Below, one piece after another: positions 9,207 through 18,273 of a stretch of DNA of 64,000 nt. Source of the DNA: Oceanimonas marisflavi (GTDB lineage: Bacteria; Pseudomonadota; Gammaproteobacteria; Enterobacterales; Aeromonadaceae); the NCBI RefSeq assembly GCF_003049725.1, contig NZ_QAGM01000013.1, positions 1 to 64,000 of the forward strand, given 5' to 3'. How positions within the stretch are numbered: the first letter of the stretch is position 1; every line of letters starts with the position of its first letter. The notes under the pieces are model-generated. The model was not told the DNA's origin. It saw only the letters and a program-made list of their open reading frames with translations, and did no database searches. A program made the translations under genes and the position numbers.

Positions 9207-10426
9207 GCGCCAGTTTGAAGCCGTATATCGGAATTTGGCTGGTGGCCGGCTTCCGGTTTTTTTATGCACCCATTGAGTATCTGGTGAGCGGTCATTCCAA
9301 ACACCACCCCCCACAGCGCCGATGACAACCCAAACAGTGACAGCCCGGAGGCGGTGACTACAAAGCTCAGCAGGGCCGCTTCCCGCTCCCTTGGTATTTC
9401 CAGCGCGGTTACCAGGTTGCCGCCAATGGCCCCGAGCAGGGCCAGCCCCGCCAGCACCGCCACAAAGGCTGCCGGCAGCGAGGAGAACAGGGCAACAATG
9501 GTGCCGGCAAACAGGCCGCCCACCAGATAGAAGAGCCCGTTGAACACCCCGGCCACATAGCGCCGGCGCGGATTTTCATGGGCGTCTTCGCCGGTGCAGA
9601 TGGCAGCGGTAATGGCCGCCACCACTATGCTGATGCCGCCAAACAGCGCCATGGGCAGCGATGCCAGGCTGGTAACGGCCAGTACCGGTCGGGCGCTGAT
9701 CCGGTAGCCGGTACCGTGCAGTATGGCCATGCCCGGCAAATACTGACCGGACAGGCTGACCAGCACCAGCGGCAGCGCCAGGCTCAGGGTGGTGGTCAGC
9801 GACCATTCCGGGGTAATGAATTGCGGCGTGGTCAGTGACCACCGAAGGCCGGCAAGGCTGGCGCCTTCCAGCACCACCGCCAGTCCCATGCCCACCAGCA
9901 ACAACAGGATCAGGGTGTATCTGGGGCAGCAGCGGCGACACACCAGGTAGGTGAGCACCATGCCGGTGGCCAGAGCCGGCGCCGTTTCCACGGCCACAAA
10001 GGCATTGGTGCCGAACTGAAACAAAATACCGGCCATCATGCCGGCGGCGACCCCTCTGGGAATGAGGTGCATCAGGCGATCAAAGCTGCCCGACAGGCCA
10101 ATGATCAGGGTAATGGCGGCGGCGGCGAGGTAGGCGCCCACCGCTTCACCCAGGCTCAGCTCGGGAAACATCGGCACCAGCAGTGCGATGCCAGGAACTG
10201 ACCAGGCGGTGACCACGGGCACCCTGAGCCAGAAGGACAGCACCATGCCCGATACCGCGGCGCCGATGGAAATGGCCCATACCCAGGAGGTCATCATCTC
10301 CTGAGAGATGCCGGCGCTGGCGCCGGCCTGAAACACGATGGCCAGCGGGCCGGCGTAAGAAACCATCACCGCCAGAAAGCCGGCGGCCACCGCCGGCAGT
10401 GAAAGATCGCGCAGAAAAGCCTTCAT
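9176..10426 (-). CDS. benE: BenE-family benzoate/H+ symporter
   Basis: Inner-membrane importer of benzoate. The 416 residues form about 11-12 hydrophobic segments, with the BenE-typical N-terminus LSLPAVAAGFLAVMVSYAGP and SVPGIALLVPMFPELSLGEAVGAYLAAAA. Start at 10426 is chosen because AAGGAG precedes it at good spacing; a longer frame to 10456 lacks a site. It is the last gene of the minus-strand benzoate cluster, behind the MFS transporter by 78 bases, so the cell has two benzoate uptake routes side by side. Its last 31 bases overlap the end of cysM. Confidence 0.88.
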   Translation of the reverse strand: MKAFLRDLSLPAVAAGFLAVMVSYAGPLAIVFQAGASAGISQEMMTSWVWAISIGAAVSGMVLSFWLRVPVVTAWSVPGIALLVPMFPELSLGEAVGAYLAAAAITLIIGLSGSFDRLMHLIPRGVAAGMMAGILFQFGTNAFVAVETAPALATGMVLTYLVCRRCCPRYTLILLLLVGMGLAVVLEGASLAGLRWSLTTPQFITPEWSLTTTLSLALPLVLVSLSGQYLPGMAILHGTGYRISARPVLAVTSLASLPMALFGGISIVVAAITAAICTGEDAHENPRRRYVAGVFNGLFYLVGGLFAGTIVALFSSLPAAFVAVLAGLALLGAIGGNLVTALEIPREREAALLSFVVTASGLSLFGLSSALWGVVFGMTAHQILNGCIKKPEAGHQPNSDIRLQTGAQPLNTPDDR

Positions 10427-10504
10427 GTCCGGCTCCTTGGAAAAAGCAAACAGCATAGCCCCGGCGCAGGGCCGGGGCTATGGCGGAGTGGCGGCAAGGG
10501 AGGG

Positions 10505-11845
10505 TTATCCCTCGTTGGCCACCTGGGCTTCGGGGGCAGGCTGTACCGCCCCCTGACCCCGTCCCACCAGGGCGATGGCCAGGGTGGCGATGGCGCCGGG
10601 AATGGCCAGGGCCAGAAAGTTCATCTGGTGTGGCAGCGCCAGGGCCAGCAAAGTGCCGCCCAGCATGGGGCCGATGATGGCGCCATTGCGGCCTACGCCC
10701 GAGGCCCAGCCCAGGGCGGTGGAACGAATGTCCGCCGGGTAAAACTGGGCCACATAGGCATACAGCAAAATCTGCGAGCCAATGGTGGTGGCACCGGCCA
10801 CGGCCATCAGGCTGTACAGCAACCACATGGGGTGGGGGTAACCAAGCAGCACCAGGGAGGCGGAGGCCAGCACAAAGAAGCTGACCAGCACCGAGCGCAG
10901 CGAGAAGCGATCCGCCAGCCAGCCGCCGCCCACGGCGCCGACAATGGCGCCGATATTGAGCACCATCAGGAACATCAGGCTGGAGCCCAGTTCATAGCCG
11001 GCGGCCGACATCAGTTTGGGCAGCCAGGAGCCGAGGGCATAGACCATCAGCAGGCAGCAGAAGAAGGCGGTCCAGAACATCAGGGTGCTGAGAGCACGGC
11101 CGCCGCGCAACAGTTCCAGCACCGGCGCCTTCTGCACATTGGCCGGCGGCACTACCAGAGTGTCATGGCGCTCAATACGCTGGTCGGGGGCTACCTTGCG
11201 CAACAACTCCCGGGCTTCCCGCTGGCGGTTTTGTGCCATCAGAAAGGCCACCGATTCGGGCAGGTATTTGATCATCAGCGGCAGCAGCAGCAGGGGCACT
11301 ATGGCCAGGTAGAACATGATCTCCCAGCCGAAGTTGGGCACTATCCAGATGCCGAGACCGGCCGACATCATGCCGCCCACGGCATAGCCGCTGAACATCA
11401 ACGCCACCAGAGTGCTGCGGCTGCGTTTGGGCGAATATTCACTCATCAGCGACACCACATTGGGCATGACGCCGCCGATGCCGAGGCCGGCGATAAAGCG
11501 CAGAATGCCGAACTGCCAGGGGCTGGTGGCCAGGCCGTTGATCACGGTGGTGAGGCTGAACAGCACCACGCAGATAAGAATGGTTTTCTTGCGTCCGAGC
11601 CGGTCCGACAGCATGCCAAAACCCATGGCGCCAAACATCATGCCAAACAGCGCGCTGCTGCCCAGCAGGCCGGCCACATAAGGGTTGAGTTGCCACTGAT
11701 CCATCAGCAGTGGCAGCACCACGCCGTAGATCACCAGGTCGTAACCGTCGAAAATAATAATGAGGGAACACCAGAACAGAACTTTCCAGTGAAAGGGGGT
11801 AAAGCTGGCGTTGTCTATGGTCTGGTTTACATCTATCTGTCTCAT
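10505..11845 (-). CDS. benK: MFS aromatic acid:H+ symporter (BenK/PcaK type)
   Basis: Major facilitator importer for benzoate or a related aromatic acid, 446 residues and 12 predicted helices. It carries the family hallmarks: FDGYDLVIYGVVLP in helix 1, GMLSDRLGRKKT between helices 2 and 3, and RFIAGLGIGGVMPNVVSLMSEY in helix 4, all typical of the aromatic acid:H+ symporters. GGAG precedes the ATG at 11845 by nine bases. It sits after benD but beyond an intrinsic terminator, so it may have its own promoter or depend on read-through. Benzoate as substrate is inferred from context; PcaK-like specificity is not excluded. Confidence 0.82.
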   Translation of the reverse strand: MRQIDVNQTIDNASFTPFHWKVLFWCSLIIIFDGYDLVIYGVVLPLLMDQWQLNPYVAGLLGSSALFGMMFGAMGFGMLSDRLGRKKTILICVVLFSLTTVINGLATSPWQFGILRFIAGLGIGGVMPNVVSLMSEYSPKRSRSTLVALMFSGYAVGGMMSAGLGIWIVPNFGWEIMFYLAIVPLLLLPLMIKYLPESVAFLMAQNRQREARELLRKVAPDQRIERHDTLVVPPANVQKAPVLELLRGGRALSTLMFWTAFFCCLLMVYALGSWLPKLMSAAGYELGSSLMFLMVLNIGAIVGAVGGGWLADRFSLRSVLVSFFVLASASLVLLGYPHPMWLLYSLMAVAGATTIGSQILLYAYVAQFYPADIRSTALGWASGVGRNGAIIGPMLGGTLLALALPHQMNFLALAIPGAIATLAIALVGRGQGAVQPAPEAQVANEG

Positions 11846-11906
11846 CGCATATTACTCCGTAAGCTATCCATAAGTCAGGAGTTGGAGAAAACGTCTCCGG
11901 TCGAGT

Positions 11907-11935
11907 AAAAAAGGCCGCCCCTCCTTCGGGCGGCC
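11907..11935 (-). terminator. Intrinsic terminator after benD
   Basis: On the minus strand GGCCGCCC pairs with GGGCGGCC (11928-11935 with 11913-11920), followed by six T residues (11907-11912). It ends the catBCA-benABCD transcript before the transporter genes. Confidence 0.8.
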
Positions 11936-11946
11936 CTTATTGCCTG

Positions 11947-12726
11947 TCAGCCCAGATCGCCTCCCGCCACGGGAAGCACGGTGCCGGTGATGTAGCTGGC
12001 GTCATCAGACGCCAGGAACAAAATGGCCGCCGCCTGTTCGTCCAGGGTGCCGTAACGGTGCATCAGGCTGGTGTCCTTGGTCTGATCCACCAGGGTCTGG
12101 TACCACTGCTGTTCCCGCTCCCCCTGGGCCTCGCTGTTGCGCGGGGTCAGCCGGGGCGGGGCCTCGGTGCCACCCGGCGCGGTGGCATTAACGCGAATGC
12201 CGTGGCCGGCATATTCAAAGGCCAGGTTGGCGGTCATGGCGTTCACTCCGCCCTTGGCGGCGCCGTAGGGCACTCGCATCAGGCCGCGGGTGGCCACCGA
12301 CGACACGTTGACGATGGCGCCGCCGCGCTGCTCCACCATGCCGGGCAGCACGGCCCGGCAACACCACAGGGTGGGGAACAGGGAGCGCTGAATTTCCTTC
12401 TGGATCTGCTCCGGGGTGTAGTGCTCGTAGGGCTGGGCCCAGATGGTGCCGCCCACGTTGTTCACCAGCACGTCGATGCGGCCAAAGTGCGCCCGGGCCC
12501 GGGACATCAGGGTTTCCGCCCCTTCCCAGGTTTCCAGATCTGCCTGCACCGCCAGGGCCTGGGTGCCTCGCTGCTGCAGCCCGGCCGCCAGCTCGTGCAC
12601 ATAATCCGCCAGATCCGCCAGCACCAGGCGAGCGCCTTCCGCCGCCGCCCGCTCGGCCACCCGCCGGCCAATGCCCTGGGCGGCGCCGGTGATCACCATC
12701 ACCTTGTCGGTAAAGCGGGCACTCAT
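11947..12726 (-). CDS. benD: 1,6-dihydroxycyclohexa-2,4-diene-1-carboxylate dehydrogenase
   Basis: Short-chain dehydrogenase that oxidises and decarboxylates the benzoate cis-diol to catechol, making NADH. The 259-residue protein has the NAD motif VITGAAQGIGRR near residue 11, NNVGG, and the catalytic Ser-Tyr-Lys set in NVSSVATRGLMRVPYGAAKGG. It ends TGTVLPVAGGDLG as in BenD/XylL. The ATG at 12726 overlaps the benC stop as ATGA, arguing for translational coupling and against the longer upstream frame. Last gene before the terminator. Confidence 0.93.
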   Translation of the reverse strand: MSARFTDKVMVITGAAQGIGRRVAERAAAEGARLVLADLADYVHELAAGLQQRGTQALAVQADLETWEGAETLMSRARAHFGRIDVLVNNVGGTIWAQPYEHYTPEQIQKEIQRSLFPTLWCCRAVLPGMVEQRGGAIVNVSSVATRGLMRVPYGAAKGGVNAMTANLAFEYAGHGIRVNATAPGGTEAPPRLTPRNSEAQGEREQQWYQTLVDQTKDTSLMHRYGTLDEQAAAILFLASDDASYITGTVLPVAGGDLG

Positions 12727-13751
12727 GCGACCTGCTCCCCAACCCCGGTCACGCTGGGGCTGAACTTCTCGTAATGGAAGGACGCGGGTGAGATGCCCTG
12801 GTCGCGGAAGTAACCCAGCACCGCATCCACCATGGGGGGCGGGCCGCACAGATACACGTCCACTTCGCCGTGGCCGATGGGCGCGTCTTCCATGTGGTTG
12901 GTGACATAGCCCTTGTGCGGGTGCGCGCTGTCGGGATTGGCCACCACGGTTTTGAAGGTGAAGTTGTCGATGTCGGCGGCAAACTGCTGCAAGGCCTCGA
13001 CCCCGACCAGATCATCGTCGTTGGTCACGCCGTAAAGCAGGTGCACCGGCTGATCGCAGCCCTTTACGCGAAGCTCTTCCAGCATGGCCAGGAAGGGGGC
13101 CAGGCCGGTGCCACCGGCCAGCATCAGCACCGGCAGGGCCAGCGGGCGCAGATAGAACACGCCCAGAGGGCCGGTCAGGCTGAGGCGGTCGCCGGTCTTG
13201 GCCTGACCCACCAGCCAGGAGCTCATCAGGCCGCCCGGTACGTTGCGGATCAGAAAGCTCAGTTCCCGGCTGCCCGGCAGTGAGCTGAAGGAATAGGCGC
13301 GTACTTCCTCGGTGCCCGGTACGCCGATATTGACGTACTGGCCGGGCAAAAAGGCGATGTCCTGATCTGCGGTCACCTTCAGCTCGATGGCGGTGGGCGA
13401 GATCAGGTTGACCTCGGCCAGGGTGCCGCCGATCTCGGCGGTGCCGGTCTTGCACAGGGTGGACGCGGCCGGAATCTCCACCACGCAGTCGCTGACGGGA
13501 ATCATCTGGCAGGTCAGAATTTTGCCGTCGGCCACTTCCTCGTCGGTCAGGGCCTCGTCGATGTATTCGTCGCCGAGCTCAAAGTCGCCCTGATGGCAGC
13601 TGCCCTTGCAGGTGCCGCACACGCCGTCGGAGCAGTCCATGGGCAGGTTGATCTGGTTGCGATAGGCCGCATCCAGCACGGTTTCGCCGTCGTTGCAGGT
13701 GATGAAACGGGTAACGCCGTCTTCAAAGTTGAGGGCAATGTTGTAACTCAT
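12723..13751 (-). CDS. benC: Benzoate 1,2-dioxygenase electron transfer (reductase) component
   Basis: Passes electrons from NADH to the BenAB oxygenase. The 342 residues comprise an N-terminal chloroplast-type [2Fe-2S] ferredoxin domain (CSDGVCGTCKGSCHQG, with a fourth Cys in KILTCQMIP), then an FAD-binding domain (RAYSFSSLPGSRELSF) and an NAD-binding domain (LMLAGGTGLAPFLAML, ending VYLCGPPPMVDAVLGYF). This domain order and length are those of BenC/XylZ. Seventeen bases separate it from benB; its stop overlaps the benD start. Confidence 0.94.
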   Translation of the reverse strand: MSYNIALNFEDGVTRFITCNDGETVLDAAYRNQINLPMDCSDGVCGTCKGSCHQGDFELGDEYIDEALTDEEVADGKILTCQMIPVSDCVVEIPAASTLCKTGTAEIGGTLAEVNLISPTAIELKVTADQDIAFLPGQYVNIGVPGTEEVRAYSFSSLPGSRELSFLIRNVPGGLMSSWLVGQAKTGDRLSLTGPLGVFYLRPLALPVLMLAGGTGLAPFLAMLEELRVKGCDQPVHLLYGVTNDDDLVGVEALQQFAADIDNFTFKTVVANPDSAHPHKGYVTNHMEDAPIGHGEVDVYLCGPPPMVDAVLGYFRDQGISPASFHYEKFSPSVTGVGEQVA

Positions 13752-13768
13752 AATGCTTTCCCCACCTG

Positions 13769-14290
13769 TTACAGGTGATAGATATCAATCACCTGATTGA
13801 TGTAGTCGTTGTTCAGAATCACCTTTTTCTCGGTGATCACCGGCTGCCCGCCGCTGGTGTCCAGGGTGTAGAAGGAGGTGCCGAAATAGGTCTCCGTCTT
13901 GTGGTAGCGGTGGCTGTGAGTCTGCCAGTTAAAGCGCAGCTTCACGGTGTGGCCCTGCTGCTCCAGGATTTCCAGGTTGCTGGTCAGGTGCGTGGTGCGC
14001 GGCTCGGGCAGTGAGCTGGCGCCGGAGCGCTCGGTCTTGATGCGGTACACCCGATCTTCCAGGCCTTCCCGGTTGGGGTAGTAGATCAGCGAGATCTCCC
14101 GCTGCGGGTCCTCGGTCAGCTTGTCCTCATCGTCCCAGGCAGGCATCCAGTACACCGCCTCGGGGTGGTAGCAGGTCAGCCACTCGTCCCACTGGCGATC
14201 GTCAAGCAGGCGGGCTTCGCGAAAGACAAAGGCCTGGATCTGTTCAAAGCTCATGCTCATGCTCATGCTCATGCTCATGCTCATGCTCAT
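13769..14290 (-). CDS. benB: Benzoate 1,2-dioxygenase small (beta) subunit with repeated Met-Ser N-terminus
   Basis: Structural beta subunit of the BenAB ring-hydroxylating oxygenase. From [20 protein letters not shown] onward it matches BenB/XylY, ending [17 protein letters not shown]. The N-terminus is unusual: seven tandem ATGAGC units give [14 protein letters not shown] before the conserved part, so seven in-frame ATG codons exist. The first ATG (14290) is chosen because AGGAG lies eight bases upstream and because it overlaps the benA stop (ATGA); a TTG six bases earlier is also in frame. Starting at the first gives 173 residues. Which ATG is used cannot be decided from sequence. Confidence 0.93.
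   Translation of the reverse strand: MSMSMSMSMSMSMSFEQIQAFVFREARLLDDRQWDEWLTCYHPEAVYWMPAWDDEDKLTEDPQREISLIYYPNREGLEDRVYRIKTERSGASSLPEPRTTHLTSNLEILEQQGHTVKLRFNWQTHSHRYHKTETYFGTSFYTLDTSGGQPVITEKKVILNNDYINQVIDIYHL
14249..14290 (-). repeat. Seven tandem ATGAGC hexanucleotides at the benB start
   Basis: Seven perfect copies of a 6-bp unit (ATGAGC on the coding strand). The first copy contains both the benA stop codon (TGA in ATGAGC) and the first benB start. Copy-number change by slippage keeps the benB frame but changes the number of start codons and the Met-Ser tail length. Confidence 0.97.
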
Positions 14291-15663
14291 GCGCAAGTCT
14301 CCTGTTCCTGAATGGAAATCAGCTGGGAGCGCTCGGTGTCGACCGCCTGCAGCATTTCTTTTACCCAGTGCTGGTGGTGAGTGACATACAGGCCTTCATC
14401 TTCCGGCCTGGCGCCGCTCAGAATGGGCTGAAGGCCAATGCGCTCGGCGCCCGCATCCGGGCCCTCGATCCAGTGGGCGGCGCCCCGGCTCATGTCGTTC
14501 CATTTCAGGCCGCTGGCCTCGTAGCCGTTCTGGCAGGCGCGGAATTCTTCCAGATCGTCCGGGGTGCCCATGCCGCTGACGTTGAAGAAGTCTTCATACT
14601 GGCGCAGGCGCTTGGCGCGATCCGCCGCCGGCTCGTTCTTCGGCGCCCAGCAGTAGATGGTGATTTCGGTCTTGTTAACGGAAATCGGGCGCAGCACTCG
14701 AATCTGGGTGGAGAACTGATCCATCAGATACACGTTGGGGTACAGGCACAGGTTCTTGGTGGTGTTGACGATGGCGTCGGCCCGGGCCTCACCCAGCTCG
14801 TTCTGCAGCCGCTCCAGGTGGTTGAACACCGGACGCACCTGAGGATTGGTGAGCCGGGTCCACAGCATCATGTGGCCGTTGTCAAAGGAGTAGAAGCCGC
14901 CTTCGTTGGACCAGCTCTTGGCGTCTACCGCCTCGGTGCCGCCCTTGTCGTAGTTGCGCTGACCCATGGTGGACAGGTAGTTCCAGTGCACCGTGCCCAC
15001 GTGGTAGCCGTCGGCGCCGTTTTCGGCGGTCAGCTTCCAGTTGCCTTCATAGGTATAGGTGGAGCTGCCGCGCAGAATTTCGAGACCGTCTTCCGCCTGA
15101 TCGACCATGTTGTCGATGATCTTGGTGGTTTCACCCAGGTACTCCTGCAGCGGCTGTACGTCGGCGCTCAGGCTGCCAAACAAAAAGCCGCGATAGGATT
15201 CGAACTTCGGCAGTTGTTTCAGATCGTGGGAGCCGTCGGTGCTGAAGCTCTCGGGGTAGCCGCCTTTTTTCTGATCCCGGGCCTTGAGCAGCTTGCCGTC
15301 GTTCTTGAAGGTCCAGCCGTGAAAGGGGCAGGTGAACGAGGCCTTGTTGCCGCGCTTCTTGCGGCACAGGGTGGCGCCCCGGTGGGAGCAGGTGTTCAGC
15401 AGGGCGCGCAGCTCGCCGTCCTTGGTGCGGGTGATCACCACCGGCTGGCGGCCCACCGTGGTGGTGTAGTAATCACCGGGGTTTTCCATCTGGCTTTCGT
15501 GGGCCAGGTAGACCCAGTTGCCTTCAAAGATGTGCTTCATTTCCAGGTCAAACAGTTCCTGGTCGGTGAAGATGCCCCGGTCGCAGCGGTAGTGGCCGGT
15601 TTGCGGATCGGCTTCCACCGCGCCACGGATTTTTTGTTCGAGTCGGTCGAGTTGGCGAGTCAT
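14287..15663 (-). CDS. benA: Benzoate 1,2-dioxygenase large (alpha) subunit
   Basis: Catalytic subunit that dihydroxylates benzoate to the 1,2-cis-diol. The 458-residue protein has a Rieske [2Fe-2S] centre with C92, H94, C112 and H115 ([10 protein letters not shown] ... TCPFHGW) and the mononuclear iron region [17 protein letters not shown], holding the two His ligands and the bridging Asp. ATG at 15663 is preferred to the GTG at 15672 because GGAGT lies eight bases upstream. The stop overlaps the first ATG of benB. A hairpin lies in the 75-base gap after catA. Confidence 0.94.
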   Translation of the reverse strand: MTRQLDRLEQKIRGAVEADPQTGHYRCDRGIFTDQELFDLEMKHIFEGNWVYLAHESQMENPGDYYTTTVGRQPVVITRTKDGELRALLNTCSHRGATLCRKKRGNKASFTCPFHGWTFKNDGKLLKARDQKKGGYPESFSTDGSHDLKQLPKFESYRGFLFGSLSADVQPLQEYLGETTKIIDNMVDQAEDGLEILRGSSTYTYEGNWKLTAENGADGYHVGTVHWNYLSTMGQRNYDKGGTEAVDAKSWSNEGGFYSFDNGHMMLWTRLTNPQVRPVFNHLERLQNELGEARADAIVNTTKNLCLYPNVYLMDQFSTQIRVLRPISVNKTEITIYCWAPKNEPAADRAKRLRQYEDFFNVSGMGTPDDLEEFRACQNGYEASGLKWNDMSRGAAHWIEGPDAGAERIGLQPILSGARPEDEGLYVTHHQHWVKEMLQAVDTERSQLISIQEQETCA

Positions 15664-15690
15664 GTCTCTCACTCCATGTGATGTTACTGC

Positions 15691-15713
15691 CCGGCCCGCC
15701 TGAAGCGGGCCGG
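15691..15713. other. GC-rich hairpin between catA and benA
   Basis: CCGGCCCGC (15691-15699) pairs perfectly with GCGGGCCGG (15705-15713) around a 5-base loop in the catA-benA gap. No T-run follows, so it is more likely an mRNA processing or stability element inside the operon than a terminator. Confidence 0.5.
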
Positions 15714-15738
15714 CCGGCTGCAGGCAGCCGTGTCAGGT

Positions 15739-16677
15739 TCAGGCGATGTCGTCTTCCAGGGCGCGCTTGCGCTCGTGGCGCTGCTGGTGCTCGGGCTTGT
15801 CGGATGCCACCAGCTGAATATTGAATTCCACCTTGGTGAACGGCTGGTTCAGTCCGTACTGCTCGGCGGCGGCCGCGTCGTCGACGCGCACGGCGTCGCA
15901 CACCAGCTCTTCGCGGGTGGCAAAGGCGAAGTCGTCGTAGGTGTATTCATCACCGGCCAGGTTGATCTGGGTGGTCAGGTGCTTGTAGCCAGGCTGGGAC
16001 ACGAAGTAGTGAATGTGTGCCGGGCGGCGGCCGTGGCGGCCCAGCTGGTTCAGCAGCGCCTGGGTGGCGCCCTCGGGCGGGCAGCCGTAACCGGACGGAA
16101 TGATGCTTTGCGCGGTATAGCGGCCGTTGGCATCGGTGCGAATGCTGCGGCGCAGGTTGTATTCGCTCTGGGACGGGTCGAAGTAGGAGTAGCCCCCCTT
16201 GAGATCGGCGTGCCAGACCTCCACCAGGGTGTTGGGCAGGGGCTGGCCGTCCTGGTCGGTGACCACGCCGGTCAGGATCATGGTCTCGCCGTCCTGGGTG
16301 CCGTCGTCCATGCGGGCGAAGCCCTCGGACTCCGGGGCGCCGGCCACATACAGCGGGCCTTCAATGGTGCGCGGGGTACCGCCGGCCAGGCCGGCCTGCT
16401 CGTCTTCGGCATCCATGCGAATGTCCAGGTACTTGTCCATACCCAGGCCGGGGGCCAGCAGGGCGGCTTCGCCGTTCTTGCCCAGCTCGTTGATGTAGTA
16501 AACGGCGCTCCAGAATTCTTCCGGGGTGATGTCCAGATCTTCAATGATCTGAAAAACGTCGTGCATCACGCGGTGCACTATGGTCTTGACCCGCTCGTTG
16601 CCACCGGCCTGGTTCAGACCGGCGACTTTTTCCAGCAGTTCTTTCACCTCGGGGGTGTGCATGGTTTTGACTGACAT
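15739..16677 (-). CDS. catA: Catechol 1,2-dioxygenase (intradiol)
   Basis: Fe(III) enzyme that opens catechol between the two hydroxyls to cis,cis-muconate. The 312-residue protein has the intradiol dimerisation helices at the N-terminus and the beta-sandwich with GPLYVAGAP, VEVWHADLKGGYSYFD (first Tyr ligand region), SIIPSGYGCPP (second Tyr) and GRRPAHIHYFVSQPGYKHL (two His ligands). Start at 16677 has AAGGAG seven bases upstream; a longer frame to 16743 overlaps catC and lacks a site. Third gene of the cat-ben operon. Confidence 0.94.
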   Translation of the reverse strand: MSVKTMHTPEVKELLEKVAGLNQAGGNERVKTIVHRVMHDVFQIIEDLDITPEEFWSAVYYINELGKNGEAALLAPGLGMDKYLDIRMDAEDEQAGLAGGTPRTIEGPLYVAGAPESEGFARMDDGTQDGETMILTGVVTDQDGQPLPNTLVEVWHADLKGGYSYFDPSQSEYNLRRSIRTDANGRYTAQSIIPSGYGCPPEGATQALLNQLGRHGRRPAHIHYFVSQPGYKHLTTQINLAGDEYTYDDFAFATREELVCDAVRVDDAAAAEQYGLNQPFTKVEFNIQLVASDKPEHQQRHERKRALEDDIA

Positions 16678-16732
16678 TGCCTTGCTCCTTGCGTATTTCT
16701 TATGATTTGGTCGTAGGGGTGACGAACGTCGG

Positions 16733-17023
16733 TTAACGGTCATCCGAATGAATGGAGGACGGGTGCCGGCACAGGGGCGCTACCTGAATGTCCATGTAGG
16801 GGAACAGCGGCAGGCGGCTTATCAGCTCCTGCAGCTCGGCGTTGTCGGCCACATCAAAAATGCTGACGTTGGCGTAGCTGCCGGCCACCCGCCACAGGTG
16901 GCGCCATTTGCCCTGGGTCTGCAGCTCCTGGGCATAGGCCTTCTCCCGGGCCTTGATCTCGGCGGCCACCTCGGCCGGCATGTCGTGGGGCAGATTGACC
17001 TTCATTTCGACTTTGAACAGCAT
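16733..17023 (-). CDS. catC: Muconolactone delta-isomerase
   Basis: Converts (S)-muconolactone to 3-oxoadipate enol-lactone. The 96-residue protein begins MLFKVEMKVNLPHDMPAEVA and contains EKAYAQELQTQGKWRHLWRV and SIFDVADNAELQELISRLPL, which are the conserved segments of this small decameric ferredoxin-like enzyme. A TATCTCC-complement (GGAGATA) precedes the ATG. It lies 40 bases after catB and 55 before catA. Confidence 0.94.
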   Translation of the reverse strand: MLFKVEMKVNLPHDMPAEVAAEIKAREKAYAQELQTQGKWRHLWRVAGSYANVSIFDVADNAELQELISRLPLFPYMDIQVAPLCRHPSSIHSDDR

Positions 17024-17063
17024 GCTATATCTCCTTGGGTATTCTGCAGTGCCTGCGGCAGGC

Positions 17064-18182
17064 TTACTGGCGGCGGTATTCCGCCAGCTTGTCTTCGTTG
17101 AGGGTGACGCCCAGGCCTGGCCCGGCGGGCAGGGTCACGCCGTTGTTATGGAAGTTCAGCGGCGTTTCCACGATGTCGTCCTTCAGCAGCAACGGGCCAA
17201 ACATTTCGGTGCCCCAGTGCAGGGTGTCCAGGGTGGACCAGGCGTGCAGGGCGGCGACGGTGCCGATGGTGCCTTCCAGCAGGGTGCCGCCATAGAGGCC
17301 AATGCCGGCGGCGCTGGCCACATTGGCCACCTTCAGCGCCTGCAGCGGGCCGCCGGCCTTGGCGATCTTGAGCGCCACCGCGCCGGCAAAGCCGGCCGAG
17401 GCCAGGGTGAACATGTCGGTGGCGTCGGCCACGGCTTCATCCGCCAGAATGGGCAGGTGAAACTGCTGCGACAGCCGCACCAGGGCGGCGTGCTCCTTCA
17501 TGGGGGTGGGCTGCTCCACCAGATCGATACCGGCGGCCTGCAGCTCGGCCATGCCCCGGGCGGCGGTGCTTTCATCCCAGGCCTGATTCACATCCACCCG
17601 CACGCTGGCGCTGTCGCCCACGGCGGCCTTGATGGCGGCCACATGGCGCACGTCGTCCATCAGCGCGCGGCTGCCGATCTTGAGTTTGAAGTCGCAGTGG
17701 CGCTGGTCGGCGAGCAGGCGCCTGGCCTCGTCGATGTCGGTTTGGGTATCGCCGCTGGCCAGGGTCCAGAGCACCGGAATGTGCCGGTGCACGGCGCCGC
17801 CCAGCAGCTGGTGCAGGGGCTGGTTGAGGCGCTTGCCCATCAGGTCGAGCAGGGCGGTTTCAATGGCGGACTTGGCCAGGTTATTGCCGCGGGTGGCGCG
17901 ATTGAGCCTTACCTTAAGGGTATTGATGGCCTCAGCGGGCTGGTTCAGCAGCAACGGCGTGAAGTAGGTGTCTATGGTCAGCTTCACACTTTCGGGGCTT
18001 TCCGGGCCGTAGGCCAGGCCGCCGATGGTGGTGGCTTCGCCCAGGCCTTCCAGGCCATCGCTGTCCTTGATGCGCACGATAACCATGGTCTGAACGCCCA
18101 TGGTGGCCATGGAAAGCTTGTGCGGCCGTATGGTCGGAATGTCGACCAGGATTGCCTCGATGGACTGAATGATTGCTGCCAT
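17064..18182 (-). CDS. catB: Muconate cycloisomerase
   Basis: Mn-dependent enolase-superfamily enzyme that lactonises cis,cis-muconate to muconolactone. The 372 residues show the N-terminal capping domain (IRPHKLSMATMGVQTMVIVRI), the catalytic Lys pair in CDFKLKIGSR, metal ligands in VRVDVNQAWDE, LVEQPTP and LADEAVAD, and a C-terminal GTLLEGTIGTVAALHAW. First gene of the catBCA-benABCD operon, diverging from the LysR regulator with a 108-base gap that holds two operator candidates. Confidence 0.93.
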   Translation of the reverse strand: MAAIIQSIEAILVDIPTIRPHKLSMATMGVQTMVIVRIKDSDGLEGLGEATTIGGLAYGPESPESVKLTIDTYFTPLLLNQPAEAINTLKVRLNRATRGNNLAKSAIETALLDLMGKRLNQPLHQLLGGAVHRHIPVLWTLASGDTQTDIDEARRLLADQRHCDFKLKIGSRALMDDVRHVAAIKAAVGDSASVRVDVNQAWDESTAARGMAELQAAGIDLVEQPTPMKEHAALVRLSQQFHLPILADEAVADATDMFTLASAGFAGAVALKIAKAGGPLQALKVANVASAAGIGLYGGTLLEGTIGTVAALHAWSTLDTLHWGTEMFGPLLLKDDIVETPLNFHNNGVTLPAGPGLGVTLNEDKLAEYRRQ

Positions 18183-18240
18183 GTAACCTCTCTTGCCTCA
18201 AGTGATAACACTGTGTTGCGACGAGGTTACAATTCTGAAG

Positions 18241-18258
18241 CAATACCCACCAATATTG
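18241..18258. promoter_or_regulatory. Candidate CatR/BenM operator, site 1
   Basis: CAATA-N8-TATTG, a perfect 5-bp dyad that also reads as ATAC-N7-TATT, a partial match to the ATAC-N7-GTAT site known for BenM and CatM. It lies 59 bases upstream of the catB ATG and 31 bases (about three helical turns) from site 2. Confidence 0.5.
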
Positions 18259-18273
18259 ATTAAGTCACAACCA

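Noticed and set aside
14291-14296. TTG at 14294-14296 as the benB start
   Set aside because: It is in frame but would sit only a couple of bases from the AGGAG; the first ATG at 14290 has better spacing and overlaps the benA stop.
16953-18263. 436-codon open frame antisense to catB
   Set aside because: Shadow frame; it also runs through the catB-catR operator gap.
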